From positions 62,001 through 126,000 of the forward strand of contig BSBK01006439.1 of NCBI GenBank assembly GCA_027943335.1: 64,000 nucleotides of DNA, given 5' to 3'. The position numbers and the translations under genes are program-made. The stretch is from Chamaecyparis obtusa. Its lineage: Eukaryota > Streptophyta > Pinopsida > Cupressales > Cupressaceae. The notes beneath the pieces were generated by a model. The model worked only from the letters and a program-made list of their open reading frames with translations, did no database searches and was not told where the DNA came from. Position 1 is the stretch's first letter. Each line of letters starts with the position of its first letter. Shown here piece by piece: positions 47,225-57,986 of this stretch.

Positions 47225-49051
47225 TTACAACTTGTCAAAAATGTGTTGATGGGTTTTCTTCAGTGACTCCAAGAGGTTTTCCCATTCCTCTTTCAAGTTT
47301 GTGAGAGCAATGTGCTCAAGACCGACCTATGCATGCATGTCAAAGATGTTCTCCAACACATAAATCTTTGGTTTTGCAACAAGTTGTTCCTCTTTGACAA
47401 TATGTTTCTCAAAAAAATTTAGGTATGGAAGGAGTTCTGTCTGCAACTTAGTAACTTGATCATTGATCCTCTCTTCTTGTTTCTTGAGATCTACTATCAA
47501 CCACCTGAGTTCTTGAACTCTGAGTATATGTTTTGAGAAATCTTGTGGCTCAGTTGTAGCTGCATTTGGTTTTACTATATTTTTAGCTCCCTTCTTCTAT
47601 CATGGTCAAGATGCATTGGATGACCTTGTGTGTGCACCTATCTACACTGGTAACTGCCTCTTCTTTGGAGCTTTAGGAGGAGGAACTGGTGTAGCTTCTT
47701 GTTCTTCTTTAGATTTGATCTCCTCACTATCATAAGCCTTGTCAACCAACATTAACTAACCTTTGGTTTCCTATTCAACTAGTGATTCCTTAGATTAGTG
47801 TGCATCCTTCTCAAATCTCTTAGATAAAATTTTTTTCATCTTCTTAGACTTCCTTATTATTTTACCAATGACCAAACCTATCTTGATTCTAGACTTAGCT
47901 TCTTCATAGGTTCCAAACCTAGTGGCCTTTGGGTCTTTTGGTAATGCTAGCAGTGCCTGTATTGATTTCAATCTGAAATCATATTCCATTTCATAGCCCA
48001 TAGGTGCTAGCCATTTGATTCATGGTTCAACTACTTTTATCATAGTATGGTCAGTGTCTACTAGAAAAAAAATATCCATCTCAAATTTCTCGACGAATGA
48101 ACTCGGTATTCTACTTCTCTTGTTCATTTTAACTTGAAATTCTTCAAAATATTTATCCAAAATATTCTCAGCATTATCTCCCAGAGCATTCATAATATCA
48201 AATATTTGTAGAGTAATCAATTTCTCATCTATCCATTTAGTGTGATCGAGAGAGGGAAATAATTTCTAGAGATAGAAAAATAGACATACAAGTAGTGAAC
48301 CAAACTTATAGGTGTTGGTCTTCTGTGACCTGATGGTTTTCATATTTTCTTCAACCTGTCTCAGTAGTAGCTCGGTGAGGTCTACTTGATGACCCTTCTT
48401 TATCAATTTGTAAGCCATATCTACTACACTATAGGGTACACTATTTGACCTACTCGACTGAAAGATTTTATAACCAATAACATGTTTTGTGAACATCACT
48501 ACGAGATCCACAATTTTTGAAATATTTAATGCTCTGCTATCCCATGCTATGCTAGTATTCTTCTCAAATTTAGTTCGTGCAGCGCTTCAAAATACTTTGA
48601 CCTTGTCAGCAATCAGATAACTAGTAACCCTGCTAATCATCCTCTTAGTTACTTGGATTAGTTTATCTAACCAAAATGTACCTTCATGATATCTACTTAA
48701 CACAACCCTAATCCATTCATTCTTGAAATTCTTCAAGAAATTTAGGGCATTGGTGAGTCCAAGTGTTCCAACAATTTTGTGCTCTAGTTTTAGTTTCATT
48801 TCTCCATGATGAAGTGCCTAAAATGTGACAAACAACTTGAAGTCTCCAATTTCACCAATTTTACAATCGATATATTATCTTATGTCTTCCATTAGCAAAA
48901 CTCTAGATGGGATGCTATAAAAATCTCCTGTTGAATCCATTTTTCTTGCAACTTCCAGGTGTAACTTATAGTGAGATTCTTTGTAACTCATTGACACAAT
49001 CAAATTAATTTCTTCTTCCAAAACCCTAGAAGAACTCGTAGTAGATGCCAT
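47225..49051 (-). pseudogene. ORF2 homologue of the older element, decayed
   Basis: Homologue of the 1045-aa ORF at 25004-28141. Starts at 49051 (MAS..). Matching blocks in order: 'EWIRVVLSRYHEGTFWL' with 'VTKRMISRVTS' (48715-48620), 'VVDMAYKLIKKGHQVDLTELLLRQ' (48440-48365), 'FGSLLVCLFFYL' (about 48305-48268), 'ILDKYFEEFQVKMNKRSRIP' (48165-48100), 'ATRFGTYEEAKSRIKIGL' (47925-47870) and a coiled-coil C-terminal part near 47550-47400. Shorter than the young copy: the second helical block and Ser/Thr-rich region are largely missing. About seven stops, few frame changes. Proves that the ORF belongs to the family. Confidence 0.8.
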
Positions 49052-49605
49052 TTCTACAAACTAAATTTTTTGGTAAGTTACAAGAAATATACTTAGTAGG
49101 GTTTCAAATTACTTAGAATGTATCAAAGACTGTACTCAGTTCGATCTACAACTACTTGAATCATCTTGAGAAATTTTTCTCAAACATGCTCTATGAAATC
49201 TTTAGCTCTTTGAAATTACAATGTGAAAAATGAACTCATTTCTCTATGTATTTATAGAATTTTTGATATTCCCGCTCAAAACCTTATGCAATAAATGCCT
49301 GACCTACTTTTCAATTTATGACAACTATTAGCTCTGTGACAATTGTAGACTTTTATATACTTAGTTAACACAAGATTTCCTTGCTTGTTTCATATTGATA
49401 TTTGGTTAACCTTGAATAGTGATTACCGACAGGTAACTAACACTCAGTCTTAGTTTTACTGATTGTATAACTTTGTTAGCTCAAAACATATAAACCACAA
49501 TGCCTCTCTTTTCATGTAGATTTGGTATTTTCCCATTATAGAAAAGGAACTAGATGTAAAATTTTATCATGTTGAAATGTTAGTCCCAGACATACCTATA
49601 TTACC

Positions 49606-50993
49606 TTAGCTGGAGGTACCGATGTCACCCAATCTAGTGGACGAGGTTTCACTAAAAATATTACTTGACTTAGCATTCTCATTCGATGCCTTTCTCCACA
49701 TAGTGTTCCTTATCTTCATGATATCAACAATATTTTTTCCACTCTCAAATACATGATTTTCCTCTGGTGCTCGGTCTCTGTAGTCCTTGCTTAAATGACC
49801 AACTTTATGGCAATTCAAACATGCCATTCTAGTGCTTGTCCAGCCCATCTTTTCCTGTTATAGTTTGCTGCAATGTGCCCATATCTACCACATGCAATAT
49901 AGTTATCCCATGTGTTATAATCCCAAACATAAGAGTTAGCTTGTCTCTTCAGCTGATAAGGCTTGCGCTATGTTTTCTTCTTAGGAGTGCATACTTGTTT
50001 CATCTTAGCCTTACACTCTCGTGTCGTGTGTCCATGTTTATTACAAGTATAGCATAACTTCTCAACAGTAGTATTGTTAGCATTATTATTTAGTTTAGTT
50101 CTACATTCATAAGCTTGATGGCCATAATTTCCATAGTAGTAACAATATCCATTGAATTTAGGAGTGACAGGAGGTTTACCTTGTGCTCTGCTTCTACAAA
50201 CATTAGAAGTGTGTCTTGGTTTTCCACAGTGATAAAATGTTAGCACTTTAGGTCTTTGAATTTGATTTTTGTTGGCCTTTTCAACTTGTTGTGATGATTC
50301 TCCTTCACTGATATAGCCTAGACTAGCTTTACTCCCAAATCTTCTTTGATTAATCAGAAATTCATCAATCTTCTTAGAACCGTCCTCAGCCAATTTCTTC
50401 ATTTTATTATGTTTCTATTGAGTTTTCACTTCATTTCTCAGCTTCTTATTCTCCTCTTTGAGTCTTGCAACTTCTTCAAGTTTTCTTGACAATTCTCCAT
50501 TCACTCAATTGACATCTTGATTCACAACCATCATCTGATTGGATGTTTGAAAATGGAGATTGGTGAGTCTCTATATTTCACTTTATTTTTCTTGAAGTTG
50601 TTTAGTTATTTGTCTTCTGTCATCAATAGCTATATTTATTTCTTGTTTAGCCTATCTAGCATTGTTCATTATCTCCACCATTCCCACCATCTAAGATTCC
50701 TAACTGATTTGTAGTGTTTTCACTTGTTCAGTCAAATGAAAATTCTTTTCAAATAGATTAGAGACCATGCTTTCAAATCCATCAGAAATAATGCAAGAAC
50801 TGGATCCAATATGATCAAACAAGTCATCAATAGATTCTTCATGATAACCAACTTCATTTTACAGAATAGCTAGGTTCTTCCTTTCAACTATCATTTTCTT
50901 CACTTCATCCTTAGCATACTTAGACTTTTCCACAAACATCTGAATCTGAATCTTCTAGTTCTCAATAGTCTTATCTAACTTATACCTCTCCAT
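49606..50993 (-). pseudogene. Gag-like ORF of the older element, decayed
   Basis: Starts with ATG at 50993, 50 bases inside the primer site, with 'MERYKLDKTIEN', similar to the start at 23393. A coiled-coil part with stops follows, then zinc knuckles, several damaged: 'FYHCGKPRHTSNVC', 'CYYYGNYGHQAYEC', 'CYTCNKHGHTTREC' (50402-49968 piece) and 'CLNCHKVGHLSKDY' (49848-49606 piece). The pattern of C-to-Y changes (TGT to TAT) fits G-to-A decay. Confidence 0.8.
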
Positions 50994-51043
50994 GACTTAG
51001 ATCTTTACCATTTAGTGGTTAAACTGTTGAATAAGAGAACTGC

Positions 51044-51055
51044 GCTCTGATACCA
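51044..51055 (-). other. Primer-binding site, initiator tRNA-Met
   Basis: The minus strand reads TGGTATCAGAGC, two bases from the 5' LTR end at 51058. Perfect match. Confidence 0.92.
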
Positions 51056-51057
51056 AT

Positions 51058-52316
51058 TATTGGAATTAGGAGAGATGAGGTATTGAGAGGGGAGGGGTGA
51101 ATCAGTGTCCACAAAAACTTTCACTTATAAACCTTTCAAATTTGAACTAGTAAGCAATGCAACCTTCAAAAATAACTTGCATCAAATGCATTTATCATTC
51201 ATTCATTTAACTTGTAAAAAGTAAGCAACATGAAATCAATAATATAATAGTCCCATAACACAAGTATTTTGGTAATGCAAAAACCCTTATTAGAAGCTAA
51301 AAACTGCAAAAACCCTTATTAGAAGGTAAAAACTACGGTGGGGATGACACCGACAAATTCTTAACTACTACAGATAGAAAAGGTTTTCCCATTAGGGCTA
51401 CAAGTTTTGATCACTTTTTGTGATCTTACCCTATTAGGAGTAACATATTAGATTAGCTAGATCTACCTAGTGATAGGATTTTAGCAACACTACTTGATTG
51501 TGCACTTGGTTAAGAGATTTACAAAAGACTGTAAAGTCTACTATGTTAAGAAATTTAGCCAAATCTCTATTACAATTTTTAGAAAGCAATAGGTAACTAT
51601 CTGCTAAATGAAAAATTGATTGTCTGATATAGATCAATAAAATACAGATAAAATATCACCTCTACTATGATGAATCTCTACTTTGAACTACTTGGTAAGT
51701 CTGCTTTGATTCTGCTTAATCTGATAAACTTTTGAATTCTGTTATGCTCTATCTATTAACTAATAATCTTGAAGGTTGGCTAGAACTTCAAGTGCTTCTT
51801 TGTTCATACATCAGTTCACACCAAAATTTATGTAAACTTGTAATTATATAGCACAATATTTTATGTTGCTTACAAAATTATGTTTACAAATCTTAGACAA
51901 AACCCTAAGATCTAAGGTGTACAAAAATGACCTAGATCAAACTATTACATATGATCTTCATTACATTTAATGAAAATATCAACAATAAATTATTCTTGAT
52001 CTTGGGATAATGTTTTCTTATCCATTGTAACTATTTGCATAGAAGAATGTGCAACTCTTGATTACTATGCTATATCCTGTGATCGTTGGTAAACACTATA
52101 TAAACTACTCGGTGTTTATTCTGATGCTCAGTGTTTACTATTGCTCGGTATCAGTGTCTATTGATGTTTGGTAAACTAACTGATGCTCGATGTATACACT
52201 TTAACCGACTGGCCTTATTGCTTGTAGTTACGAACTGGCGTTATATAAGTAATTGACCAATGTCTTTGATAACCTTTGATACTAATGACAACCTTTAATG
52301 CTGAATAGAGATAACA
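51058..52316 (-). repeat. 5' LTR of the older element
   Basis: 1259 bp. Its end at 51058 has CA changed to TA on the minus strand (CCAATA). It contains a short internal tandem duplication ('gcaaaaacccttattagaag', 51277-51325) absent from the other LTR. Confidence 0.88.
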
Positions 52317-52815
52317 ATCAGGTACTACCTAATGTAGGATACCCCTATTATAGATCAACTTGCTCTACTTACTAAGAAGATAAATGCCCTAGACATTGAT
52401 GCTAACAAGTGAATTGAAGAAAGGGAAGAATCCAAGATTCAAAACAAACTTGCTGAGAGAATCAACCAAGAAGTTGCAATTAACAATGTAAATCTTTTAG
52501 ATGTAGTAACTAACATTTAGTCTATTACTCATTCCATATGTCAGATCTTGTTAAAGCTATGCACTATCAAAACATTAACTGCTGAGATCAGTGAAAAGAT
52601 AAAATCACTTGAAACTGAAATCACAATCAGTGAAAATGCAGCTACAACTAAGCCAAAAGCTTTCTCAAAACATATACTCAGAGTTCAAGAACTTAGGTGG
52701 TTGATAGCAAATATCAAGAAAAAAGATCGGATTACTTAGTTGTAGATAGAACTCCTTCCATACTTGAAAATTTTTGAGAAACATATTGTCAAAGAAGGTT
52801 GAGCAATACAATGGA
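52317..52815 (+). pseudogene. Inverted fragment of the ORF2 C-terminal part
   Basis: Plus-strand text abutting the older element. It includes 'FSKHILRVQELRWLI' and 'ELLPYLKIFEKHIVKE', which match the minus-strand text at about 47530-47380 in the ORF2 pseudogene, but here in opposite orientation. Upstream text ('KLAERINQEVAINNVNL') corresponds to 'LEHIAQHIAINQVEL' of the young ORF2. So a piece of another copy, or an inverted piece of the same one, sits between the LTR and copy B of the transposase-like gene. A few stops. Confidence 0.7.
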
Positions 52816-52817
52816 AA

Positions 52818-52846
52818 ACATAGTGACAAGAAGGTTGTCACTATGT
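52818..52846. other. Junction palindrome (11-bp arms)
   Basis: ACATAGTGACA (52818-52828), 7-base loop, TGTCACTATGT (52836-52846). The right arm belongs to the start of copy B, and the left arm is its inverted copy at the very breakpoint. Confidence 0.8.
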
Positions 52847-54118
52847 AGATATCATCATAATCAAAACATACCACATGTCTAGAGTTTCTTTGAGATTGGA
52901 CATGGAAAAGGTGAACATGATCGTGTCGGAGCTTACATCTAATGTGCTATACAAAAGTATCAAATGAATTATAAGGGAGTGCATATAAAAAATGCACATG
53001 ATGTGGTTGAATGGTGCAAGACACATTTTTCACCAAATGAGAATGACACATCATCAGGATTGACTCGGGTGGTGCCATATAGAAAATTTTGGGAGATAAA
53101 AAGTATGCACACATTTTTAAATTATTTGAAAGTGTTTAAAATTTTTATGATATTTTTTATTCAGATTATATTTATATAGAATTTATTATATATGCATTTG
53201 TTTAGGTGTGGATAGAAAGATTATGTGTGGTTGCAATAGGATAGAAAAGATGTGATCTTTACATTCAATTATGAGTATGAATTATCGCAATTGGATGTTG
53301 ACTACTCATGCTTTTGTTGTCACTGCATTGCTGACAATTATGAGGAATGTATCAATCAAGATTGTGGATATGTAGGTGCATGGAATCTAGTGTTAGTAGT
53401 TGTTACTAATACATTTGATAGAGATGAGGATGAAAACTTTGATGATGTTCCTCTAATTTCTACTGATTATGATCATATCTCAAGATTGGTCAAAATTGGT
53501 AAGTATATATATTTCACATTATATGGTACATTGAGTTGCATGTATAGATAGATAGATAGATCTATAGATTGAACTAAGTAATTATTTTAAGATCTCACAC
53601 ATGTATATATAAATTTACTATGTTGGAGATGTCTTTGCAGTGATTGTTGAGCGTGGAAATGTAGGAGTTGGTTATTATTTACTCTATTGTACCGCAAAGA
53701 GGATGAAGTTACTTGAACCTAAAGAAAGTTATGGAATGTTGTTCCCCATATGTTTTTATATTGTTTACATCAATATATTGAAATGAACTTGTCAATTTTA
53801 AATTTCAACCTTTTAACAAATTTCAAATTGAGTTTGTTTAGATTTATATATTATTAAAATTTGTGACCTGCAGGTTCAGTTGTTTTAGAGGGAACATATT
53901 TCAAGAAAATCAAAGTAATTCAACATGGTATTCACTTTGTTGATTACAATCCAGACAATAAGGTGTTTAAATATAGTCACCTAGTACTTGCCACATCCAT
54001 TTGTCTTCATATAGTTAAGTCTCAATGTGGATGTCATAAGTGGTGAGTAGATAGTGAGTATCATGAGAAAATATTACATGTTCTCCGTGAAAGGTCTGAA
54101 CCACTTGATTTGGTCTAA
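52847..54118 (+). pseudogene. Transposase-like gene, copy B (C-terminal half, with introns)
   Basis: 52847-53049 is similar to 45591-45775 of copy A but keeps the block 'GHGKGEHDRVGAY' that copy A lost by a small deletion. It continues beyond copy A: 'VHIKNAHDVVEWCKTHF', a Cys-rich part 'CFCCHCIADNYEECINQDCGYVG' (about 53310-53380), then 'LISTDYDHISRLVKIG'. A GT-AG intron is likely at 53499-53640 (TTG|GTAAGTATA ... TTTGCAG|TGAT). A second acceptor is at 53873 (CCTGCAG|GTTCAG) before 'GSVVLEGTYFKKIKVIQHG', and the frame ends near 54118. Stops occur in places. Cellular-type introns argue against a retrocopy. Confidence 0.55.
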
Positions 54119-54351
54119 AAAGTATAATATGTATCCTTATTTCTTATGTTAGGACCTAATTGATATCTCTGGATTAAATTTCATTATACTTTGTTTATAT
54201 ATTTAGAAATATGATGGACTATAATTTGTTGATATATGATGGACCTATTTGATGGTTCAATGGTTTTAATGTATAGAATTTTATATCTATACTTTGATTA
54301 TTTAATGATTTTTATAGATTGCATGTTAGTTAAAGATTTTATGTATGCTTT

Positions 54352-55130
54352 GATGAAATTAGTTATATTACTTATGACATGTGTTAGTTCTAGAATTAGA
54401 TAAAATAGTTATTATCTATTAGTTACATGTATTAACTAGTTATCTTTTATGATATTAATTCTAGATCCCCTTAAGACGTCCCCTTAAGGCACTAATAAAT
54501 GATGAAATTAGTTATATTACTTATGACATGTGTTAGTTCTAGAATTAGTTAGAATAGTTATTATTCACTAGTTACATGTATTAACTAGTTTTCTTTAATG
54601 ATATTAATTCTAGATCCCCTTAAGACCTCCACTCAAGACACTTAAAAATGATGAAATTAGTTATATTACTTATGACATATGTTAGTTATAGAATTAGTTA
54701 GAATAGTTATTATCCATTAGTTACATGTATTAACTAGTTATCTTTTATGATATTAATTCTAGATCCCCTTAAGACCTCCCCTTAAGACACTAAAAAATGA
54801 TGAAATTAGTTATATTACTTATGACATGTGTTAGTTCTAGAATTAGTTAGAATAGTTATTATTCATTAGTTACATGCATTAACTAGTTTTCTTTTATGAT
54901 ATTAATTATCCATTCCCTTAAGACCTCTTCTTAAGACCTTCCCTTAAGACACTAAAAAATGATGAAATTAGTTATATTACTTATGACATGTGTTAGTTCT
55001 AGAATTAGTTAGAATAGTTATTATCCATTAGTTACATGTATTAACTAGTTATCTTTTATGATATTAATTCTAGATCCCCTTAAGACCTCCCCTTAAGATA
55101 CTAAAGAATGATGAAATTAGTTATACTAAT
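54352..55130. repeat. 149-bp tandem satellite, five units plus a partial
   Basis: Unit starts (GATGAAATTAGTTATA) at 54352, 54501, 54650, 54799, 54961 and 55110: periods 149, 149, 149, 162, 149. Each unit holds 'GATCCCCTTAAGAC' near its end, and the 162-bp unit has an internal duplication of the CTTAAGAC part. Units are about 95% alike. Confidence 0.95.
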
Positions 55131-55503
55131 CATGTCTAAACAAATCATATCATCTAATCAAATAAAACCATGTAAACAAATCATGTAATCAAATTATATA
55201 TCATCAAATAAAATCATCTATTCCAATGAAATCAAATCACATCATCTAATCAAATCATATCAAATCATATCATCTAATCATATCATCTAACAAAATAAAA
55301 CCATATAATCAAATCATCTAATCAGATCATATATCATCAAATCAAATCATCTAATCAAATCATCAAATCAAATCAAATCATATTATCTAATCATATCATC
55401 TAATCAGATATATGTCTCTAATCAAATATATGTCTCTAATCAAATATATGTCTCGAATCATTTGTCTCTAATCAGATATATCTCTCAAATCAAATATAAG
55501 TAT
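55131..55503. repeat. Simple-repeat tract (ATCAAATCAT / TCTAATCAAATATATGTC)
   Basis: Irregular arrays of AATCATCTAATC and later TCTAATCAAATATATGTC words. The same array resumes at 62189 after the LARD-like element. Confidence 0.85.
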
Positions 55504-57748
55504 TGTTAGACACTATGTTCGCACCTTGTCTCAAGCTCTCTTGGTCTTGATAACTTAGTATAACATGGGAATCATCTCCAGGTTGTGGGACCTTTGCTAA
55601 CTGAGATGAGACCTCTAGGTTCTAGTCTAGTTCCTCTTGGATAATCACCTTAATTTTATTCTAGACATGAAAGTAAATCTTTTGAGGGAAAGGGATAGAA
55701 GTAATGCATGAAATGGAAATAACTAAAAATAAAACTACCTACTAGGTGATGCACCAAAATTAGGGTTTGGATCTCAATATAGAGGAATGGGATCAATGAA
55801 AAGCTTAGGTCTAGTAGGTCACAACTTACTGAATAGGTTTGCATAAGTGTTTCATAAGAGGGCCTAAACATAAGACACAACTTATGACCTACAAGAAAAC
55901 ATTCACTTCTGCAACTCGGTGTAGGATTGAGACAAGACTGCTAGGGGGCTGAAGTATACCCACAAAAATATCTAAATCAGATCAAACACAATAACACAAA
56001 CAATTATAGAAATTAAGAGGGATCAGGAACCCTAAACATCATTGAAATCATTCATAAACTTTGATCCAATAAGAGATAAACTCAAACAAGGAAGCATAGG
56101 GACATGAAGAATTGTCACAAAATACCTCTACAATGTTTTAATTTATCAATGGGAAAAATACAACTGTATAAGCCAGAGGGTAGGAAAAATGCCACAAATA
56201 ATTCTCAAGAAAGGTAAATTTCTCTTTTACAATTGTTCAACTCTAAGTTCAAAAGCTCTAAAAATACATTATATACATCACTCAACTACAGGTAGGTAGG
56301 AGTAAAAAATCTAACTAGGGTTACAAGGATCTACAATAGAATAATCATTAACCCTAACTCAAACAAGTCTGATCATAAATGTATGTCTACAACACTATGT
56401 TTGATCAGATATCTTATTTACGTTCCCATCTATGTATTGCATCACTTGTAGATAAACAATCTGGGTTCATCATTCTTACTGCACCAAAGTCTCACCATGA
56501 ATGCCACAAAAGTACTTCACAAGGACAAGAATCGACTCATGGCAGCTAGTCGAACCTCTTCATCATTTCCCCTTAACTACACATGTCCTAGCAACATAAA
56601 TATTTTGAACTACCTCACCACTCACAGTCTACAAATCAAAACTGGAAAAAACCTGGGCTCGAGATTTGACTGCAAAATTAACCCTAATCTTTACCTTGGG
56701 TTCATTTTCCCTTTGTCGCCAAGTCACTTGAACTTTTCCCTAACCCTGGTTCCATCTAGCGAGTACACAAAACCCTTAACCATGCAACTATGCATCCGCT
56801 AAGAAAAGTGGAGCTCTGCTAAACCATATCTGCGATCATGTGAACAAGGAAACACTTTATCAGAAATTTCCAAGTTCAAAGGTCAAAAAGATGTCCTCTA
56901 AACTTCTCACTATTAAAATCCGGCCCCACTAACAACTGCATTGTCATCACTAGCCCTTGGCCAATAAGCATCAAACATATCAGCATGAAAGGCATCAGAC
57001 CCACCTATAGAAGAATCTCATCGGATGGTTGTCACATGATCTCATGGGCTCGGAAGATCCCATGAGATCATATGACCACCATAGATCTTCGCGGCACTGG
57101 CACCCCACTTAAGGAATTTGGACCCAACTACAAATGTTTGTTACCAGCTGATCAATGAAACATGAACACATCATGACACGAGGACCCACCACCAAACTGT
57201 AAGCCCTCATCAGCGTGGCTAATAGCTAGACGCATGTTCACATAGCTAAAAAAAGGTTATAAGAACATGTGACGGACTGCAAGTGGTTCTTTAATAGGAT
57301 CATGATCAGTTGCATGATCACATAAAGGGAAAAAGACCTATGCAATCATGCGACAAGTGCTAGTAGTTGTCGAAAACATCAACTATGTCCCACCAACTAG
57401 TCGCAACAGCATGCTTGGGAAAATGCTGTCATTAGGGGTGAAGAACTACAAAGATGCGAAGGCTGAAAACAACTGAGGTTTTTCGTACACCAAAAGGTAG
57501 AAAACAAAGAGGGTTTTTAGACTTAGACATTTTTTTGGAACCCTATGACCTGATTATTTCCTACAGACATAAAAAATTGAATATCTCCCTAGGTATTATG
57601 AATTAGCATGTGCGATCTGAACTGGAGCTTGACAACATATCAAAGAACATGGAGCTAAGGGCGTGAAATGTGAAACTTTTTGGATCAACTTCACAAACAA
57701 AAATAAGCTTGTGGCCAAAATTGAATGACAGGGAAATTTTGGGTAACA
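55504..57748 (-). repeat. LARD LTR, left (3' if minus)
   Basis: 2245 bp. GC-richer right half with a strong inverted repeat at 57036-57071. Open frames within it are short and not conserved in frame between the two LTRs. Confidence 0.88.
57036..57071. other. Conserved LTR hairpin
   Basis: ATGATCTCATGGG / CCCATGAGATCAT, 13-bp perfect arms and 10-base loop. Arms extend further with mismatches (GTCA...TGAC). Conserved in the other LTR at 61475-61510. Confidence 0.8.
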
Positions 57749-57986
57749 TTTTGGTGATTTCTACAAGATGTCAGCCTGCTAGACATTAGACTAGTAGCCT
57801 TTGAAGAAATGCATTGGGCATGGGGTCATCTCAAGAACAAAAAAACTTGACAGAGGGACAAAAATTGTACCGGAAAGAGGAACTTGTGCATGGGAACTTC
57901 TTGGAAAGCAGGAAACTAAGCTAGAAAATAGGGACAAAAATAGGAAAACCTAACCTATCCTAAACTAACCAGTTACAGAAACATGG

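Larger units (their letters stand above)
45778..52316 (-). mobile_element. Older relative of the young non-autonomous element
   Basis: 6.54 kb on the minus strand. LTRs 51058-52316 (5') and 45778-47000 (3'), reading TGTTATC...TTCCAACA on the minus strand, about 1.22-1.26 kb. Perfect primer site at 51044-51055 and polypurine tract next to the 3' LTR. Two decayed ORFs follow the plan of the 22151-29430 element: a CCHC gag-like ORF (50993-49606) and the ORF2 homologue (49051-47225). No pol. LTRs differ at many sites, so it is older. No clear target duplication: left flank ends ACGTA, right flank starts ATCAG. Confidence 0.85.

Noticed and set aside
56497..56802. 101-codon frame in the LARD LTR, with a partial twin at 60823-61101
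   Set aside because: Repeated only because the LTR is repeated, and the frame is not conserved between the two copies.
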